Origin: Deinococcus carri
GTDB taxonomy: Bacteria; Deinococcota; Deinococci; Deinococcales; Deinococcaceae
Direction of reading: 5' to 3'
NCBI RefSeq assembly: GCF_039545055.1
Contig: NZ_BAABRP010000008.1
Span: 64,501 to 128,500, forward strand
Length of the DNA: 64,000 bases
Part shown: one piece after another, positions 58,232 through 64,000 of the stretch
How the letters are laid out: every line of letters starts with the position of its first letter
How positions within the stretch are numbered: position 1 is the stretch's first letter
The notes under the pieces: generated by a model
What the model saw: only the letters and a program-made list of their open reading frames with translations
The model's database searches: none
Told to the model about the DNA's origin: nothing
Made by a program: the position numbers and the translations under genes

Positions 58232-59339
58232 GGCGGCCCGCACCCCGGTCCTGCTCCAGCACGCCGAGCAGCGCGGCCACGACGGCCGGGTCGAAGTGGG
58301 TGCCGCTGCACTTCTCCAGGTGCGCGGCGGCCTCCGCGTGCGTCCAGGCCGGTTTGTAGGGGCGGACGCTGGTGAGGGCGTCGTACACGTCGCACACGGC
58401 GAAAATGCGGGCGTGCAGGGGAATGGCGTCCCCGGCCAGGCCGTGGGGGTAGCCGCTGCCGTCCCAGCATTCGTGGTGCGCGGCGATCACGTCGAGCGCG
58501 GCGCGGGGCAGAAAGGAAAGCTGCCCGGCCAGCCGCGCACCCTCGGTGACGTGTGCCTGCATCCGCGCCCGGCTGCCCGTGTCCAGGTGGCCGGGGTGGT
58601 GCAGGATGGCGTCGGGCATGCCGATCTTGCCGATGTCGTGCAGGTAGGCTCCCCAGCGCAGGTCGCGCAACGCCGCGCGGTCCAGGCCCAGCGCCTCCCC
58701 CAGCCGCAGCGCCAGCGCCGTGACCCGGTCGGTGTGGCCGTGCGTCTCGGCGTCCCGGGCTTCCAACATCAGGCCCAGGGCACGCAGCGCACTCTCGTGG
58801 GCCTCGCGCTCGCGCTCCTCGGCGTCCAGGCGGGCGGCCAGCAGCGTCAGCAGGCCGGTGACGGTGCGGACCAGGTGCCGCTCCTCCGGCGTCCAGGCGT
58901 GCGGCGTGAAGACGTGCGTCAGCAGCGTGCCCACCAGCCGCCCGCGCTGGTCGTGGACGGGCGCGGCGGTCAGCGCCAGCACGCCCAGCTCGGGAAAGCC
59001 CGCCGCCGCCGGGGCCGCGCGGGTGTCCTCGAAAAACAGCACCGAGTCGGAGTCTTGCAGGAGGCGCACCAGTGGCACCTCGGGCGACAGGCCGTGGGCC
59101 AGCAGCGCCTCCATCAGCGGTCCCTCGGGCAGCTCGCCGCTGGCCGCCCGCGCGTGGTAGGCCAGCGAGGTGTCCTGCAACTGGAAGTAGCCCGCCCCTA
59201 TCGCCGCCGTCTGGCTCACCAGCGCGTCCAGCACGGGCTGCATCGCGCTGCCCAGGTCGGGTGCCGTCAGACCCAGGCGGGTGAGCTGGAGGGACAGGGC
59301 CTGGAGAGTCTCGTGCTCTCCGGAGAAGGGGCGGTCCAT
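58203..59339 (-). CDS. GAF - HD-GYP domain phosphodiesterase
   Basis: 378 aa. The N-terminal GAF-like sensor spans about 20-175. The HD-GYP domain (about 190-360) has [30 protein letters not shown] and [14 protein letters not shown], with the metal and signature residues intact. It should hydrolyse cyclic di-GMP in the cytoplasm. The ATG at 59339 was preferred to the open frame up to 59384 because -10 TAGCCT (59347-59352) lies 7 bases upstream. Confidence 0.9.
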   Translation of the reverse strand: MDRPFSGEHETLQALSLQLTRLGLTAPDLGSAMQPVLDALVSQTAAIGAGYFQLQDTSLAYHARAASGELPEGPLMEALLAHGLSPEVPLVRLLQDSDSVLFFEDTRAAPAAAGFPELGVLALTAAPVHDQRGRLVGTLLTHVFTPHAWTPEERHLVRTVTGLLTLLAARLDAEEREREAHESALRALGLMLEARDAETHGHTDRVTALALRLGEALGLDRAALRDLRWGAYLHDIGKIGMPDAILHHPGHLDTGSRARMQAHVTEGARLAGQLSFLPRAALDVIAAHHECWDGSGYPHGLAGDAIPLHARIFAVCDVYDALTSVRPYKPAWTHAEAAAHLEKCSGTHFDPAVVAALLGVLEQDRGAGRPIPAAGSAG

Positions 59340-59388
59340 ATCCCCCAGGCTAACGGGAGAAATCTCACAGAATCCTGGCAGCACAAGA

Positions 59389-59411
59389 CCCCCCGGCCGG
59401 GAACCGGGGGG
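59389..59411 (-). terminator. glyA terminator hairpin
   Basis: CCCCCCGG (59389-59396), 7-base loop and CCGGGGGG (59404-59411): a perfect 8-bp GC stem 18 bases after the glyA stop, with TCTTGTG following on the minus strand. Confidence 0.7.
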
Positions 59412-59428
59412 CCGTGGCGGGGGGCGCT

Positions 59429-60667
<1,239 letters not shown>

Positions 60668-60828
60668 GCAGGTACGGTAACACCCCGCCCGAATCCGGTG
60701 GGCAGGGTGTCTTTGCAGGGAGGACGCGGACACAAGCCGCACTTTCCCTCCGGCCGGAGACTCGGGCTGAGGGGTCAGCCTTGCAGCCGGAATCCGTTTT
60801 GCTCCTTCTCGCGCTGCCGTCCAATTCC

Positions 60829-60857
60829 TGAACAGTCGGGAGGGCACCGCCTGTTCA
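60829..60857. repeat. TGAACAG dyad, copy 3, in a repeat-like 274-bp gap
   Basis: TGAACAG (60829-60835) and CTGTTCA (60851-60857) around TCGGGAGGGCACCGC, with flanks TTCC and TCCATCTCC like copy 2. The gap also holds GGAATCCGTTTTGCTCC and a GGGTGTTTTCAACACCC hairpin near 60909-60926. No gene was seen. Confidence 0.6.
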
Positions 60858-60941
60858 TCCATCTCCCGAAATCCGCCCTTGTTCCTTCTCCCTCTGGTCG
60901 GATTTCCGGGTGTTTTCAACACCCTTCAATCGGAATCAGTC

Positions 60942-61460
60942 TTACTTGCAGTTGTTCACGGCCTGAAGGGCCTGGGGCAGCCCCTTGACCGGGAAGGTGT
61001 AGGTGAGTTCGCGCCCGTCGCTGCGCTTCACGCGCATCAGGACCTTGCTGCGCGCCGACTTGAAGGCCGCCAGCATCTGCGGGTCGAGTTCGTCGGGAAC
61101 CGCCAGCGCCGTGAGGACGGGCTTGTCTTCACCGCCCACCGAGACGGTCTGCACCGTCCGCGCGGGGAGGGCATCGATACGGTAGGTGATGCTGGGCGTC
61201 GTCTCGGCCTTGTAGTCGGCCAGGGTGTACAGCGGGTCCTTGGTGTTGAGGTAGAACACGAAGCCGCCCTTCTGGCAGGACAGTTCCACGTAGGTCTTGT
61301 TGACCGTGTCGTTGACCTCGTCCAGATAGACGGTGCTGGTGTTGGCGTCGGTGATGGGGTCCTTGGTCTTGCTGTAGGACACGGTCGTCCCCGGAATGTA
61401 GGTGTCTGCCAGCGCTCCACCCGCCAGCACTGTCAACAACAGAACGGCTCCCTTTCTCAT
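60942..61460 (-). CDS. Small secreted protein, tandem paralog 1
   Basis: 172 aa. Signal peptide MRKGAVLLLTVLAGGALA; mature domain with IPGTTVSYSKTKDPITD, NTSTVYLDEVND, FKSARSKVLMRVKRSDG, YTFPVKGLPQALQAVNNCK. Two cysteines (ELSCQKGG and the C-terminal NNCK) may form a disulfide. Fold and function were not recognised. Leaderless -10 TATGCT at 61467-61472. Confidence 0.78.
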   Translation of the reverse strand: MRKGAVLLLTVLAGGALADTYIPGTTVSYSKTKDPITDANTSTVYLDEVNDTVNKTYVELSCQKGGFVFYLNTKDPLYTLADYKAETTPSITYRIDALPARTVQTVSVGGEDKPVLTALAVPDELDPQMLAAFKSARSKVLMRVKRSDGRELTYTFPVKGLPQALQAVNNCK

Positions 61461-61538
61461 GAGCGGAGCATAACGGCCCGGCTGCCCCGGCACAGACAGA
61501 TTTGCTTCATGTTCCCGGCGCGATATGTGGGCGGGCCG

Positions 61539-62066
61539 TTACTTGCAGTTGTTGACGAGGTTCAGCGCCTGATTGAAGCCCTTGACCGGGAAGGTGTAGC
61601 GGACCTCGGGCTGGCCGGTGCGCTGGACCCGCAGCACCACCTGGTTGCGGGCACTCTTGAAAGCATTCAGCAGCACGGCGTCAAAGTCCTTTTGAGCGGA
61701 CAGGCTGGCCGGATCAGGATCACCGTTGACCGTGGCCCCCAGCGTCTTGGCAGTGCGGGGGGCCTGGGTGTCCACCTGATAGAGCAGGTCGGGTGTCAGT
61801 CCCTCGTTGTACTCGTCTTGCGTGACCAGGGGCACCTGGGCCGTCAGGAAGAAGAGGGGAACGCCGCCGCGGCACACGAACTGCACGGAGGTGGGGTTGT
61901 TCGTACCCGCCAGCTCGTCGATATACACGGTGCTGGTGTTCCGGCGGGTGGTGGGGTCCTGAGCCTTGTCGTAGGCCACGTTGGTCCCGGGGATGTAGGG
62001 GATGGAAGTTTGTGCCAGCGCCCCACCCGCCAGCATCGTCAGCAACAGAACGGCTCCCTTTCGCAT
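61539..62066 (-). CDS. Small secreted protein, tandem paralog 2
   Basis: 175 aa, clear paralog of the downstream gene: identical signal start MRKGAVLLLT, IPGTNVAYDKAQDP, RNTSTVYIDEL, FKSARNQVVLRVQRTGQP, YTFPVKGFNQALNLVNNCK. The same -10 TATGCT is 6 bases upstream (62073-62078). The region before each gene (GCACAGATTTGCTTCA) is also shared, so the duplication included the promoter and the last codons of the antiporter gene. Confidence 0.78.
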   Translation of the reverse strand: MRKGAVLLLTMLAGGALAQTSIPYIPGTNVAYDKAQDPTTRRNTSTVYIDELAGTNNPTSVQFVCRGGVPLFFLTAQVPLVTQDEYNEGLTPDLLYQVDTQAPRTAKTLGATVNGDPDPASLSAQKDFDAVLLNAFKSARNQVVLRVQRTGQPEVRYTFPVKGFNQALNLVNNCK

Positions 62067-62112
62067 GGCCGGAGCATACCTGCCCGGCTGGTCATCTGGG
62101 CACAGATTTGCT

Positions 62113-63570
<1,458 letters not shown>

Positions 63571-63594
63571 TGAACCTATGGTTTCACAGGTTCA
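63571..63594. promoter_or_regulatory. Dyad directly upstream of the antiporter start
   Basis: TGAACCT (63571-63577) and AGGTTCA (63588-63594), 10-base spacer, abutting the ATG. Position suggests an operator or a 5-prime mRNA structure. Confidence 0.35.
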
Positions 63595-63620
63595 GGGCGG
63601 CGCGGGAAGGACGAGACGAA

Positions 63621-64000
63621 CTACAGGTCGCCGGCCAGCCAGCGCACCACGTTCTTTCCGAGGTTGGCGTTGCTGAGGTTCCCCCAGTTCTGGTACTGGT
63701 TCGTGGTGCCGTCGCTGAACGTCCCGTCGCTGAAGGTGCTGGTGTCGCCCCAGGCGGCCACGCGGCCCGCGCCGACCGTGTTCACGCCCAGGTAGGTCCT
63801 GCCGCCCGTGCCCAGCACGCCGGTGCCGCCCAGCACGTCGATGCTGGTGCCCACGTACACGCCCGCGCTCGCCACGTCGTCCCCGCTGCCCGCGCCGCCG
63901 ACCACGATGGGGTGCGTGGGGCTGGTGGGCGTGGCCGTGTAGACGGGGTCGCTGAAACTGGAGTTGAAGGAATGCCGCAGGCCGAACAGGGTGTCACTGT
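63621..64000 (-). CDS. C-terminal part of a secreted-looking protein (cut by window edge)
   Basis: The last 125 or so codons are visible; the 5-prime end lies beyond 64000. The segment is Gly/Thr/Ser-rich with THPIVVGGAG, GVYVGTSIDVLG, GAGRVAAWGDTSTFSDG, NQYQNWGNLSNANLGKN and VVRWLAGDL at the end. The pattern GRVAAWGD...N...VRWLAG recalls the end of DUF4350/GATase-like or ThuA-like beta domains found in exported enzymes. No firm family can be given. Confidence 0.6.
   Translation of the reverse strand, partial: SDTLFGLRHSFNSSFSDPVYTATPTSPTHPIVVGGAGSGDDVASAGVYVGTSIDVLGGTGVLGTGGRTYLGVNTVGAGRVAAWGDTSTFSDGTFSDGTTNQYQNWGNLSNANLGKNVVRWLAGDL

Overview
The window reads as chromosomal DNA of a Deinococcus-type bacterium. 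The evidence is the very high G+C content, strict third-position GC bias, an unusually large share of genes whose -10 box (TANNNT) lies 5 to 9 bases before the start codon (leaderless transcription, well documented in Deinococcus), Thermus/Deinococcus-style gene families, and single-gene operons scattered on both strands. No rRNA, prophage, CRISPR array or intact insertion sequence was seen. The species cannot be named from the sequence alone.

Layout. 46-4610: a branched-chain amino acid ABC transporter operon livK-H-M-G-F (minus strand). 4843-9377: a thioesterase, a histidine phosphatase, an unknown protein, a CAP-domain lipoprotein, an enoyl-CoA hydratase and malate dehydrogenase. 9535-19766: two tRNA-Leu genes, the SRP RNA, a glycosyltransferase, hisA, an orphan response regulator with a SARP/BTAD-like output, an amidohydrolase, a YebC regulator, a GNAT acetyltransferase, a beta carbonic anhydrase and a dynamin-like GTPase. 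19830-24018: an AT-richer operon of four type IV pilin-like proteins. 24161-26053: a tiny proline-rich protein and two metallopeptidases. 26307-34249: an RND efflux operon with two TolC genes and a TetR regulator. 34310-39226: CsaB plus a DUF5693-like membrane protein (envelope), uridine kinase, and a leucine-dehydrogenase-like protein that lacks the catalytic lysine. 39605-46131: a degenerate E2-like protein with an E3-binding domain, purA, folE and a large GGDEF/GAF/HD-GYP protein. 46180-51081: sufU, an M20 amidohydrolase, a small basic protein, a DAO-type oxidoreductase and an erythromycin-esterase-like gene. 51177-54475: coxE/coxD/coxG-like accessory genes plus a mocA-like cytidylyltransferase. 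54480-57230: a fully overlapping four-gene operon (DUF3006-like, metallophosphoesterase, CHAD, cation diffusion facilitator). 57362-64000: a Tat-exported phosphoesterase, an HD-GYP protein, glyA, a tandem pair of small secreted paralogs, a K+/H+ antiporter and the C-terminus of a protein cut by the window edge.

The non-coding DNA is the most distinctive part. A 123-bp repeat occurs twice at full length. One copy sits precisely inside the erythromycin-esterase-like gene and adds 41 codons without breaking the frame. Many intergenic gaps hold palindromes built from a locally iterated short word that differs at each locus. A 125-bp element with perfect 10-bp terminal inverted repeats and a family of TGAACAGT hairpins are also present.
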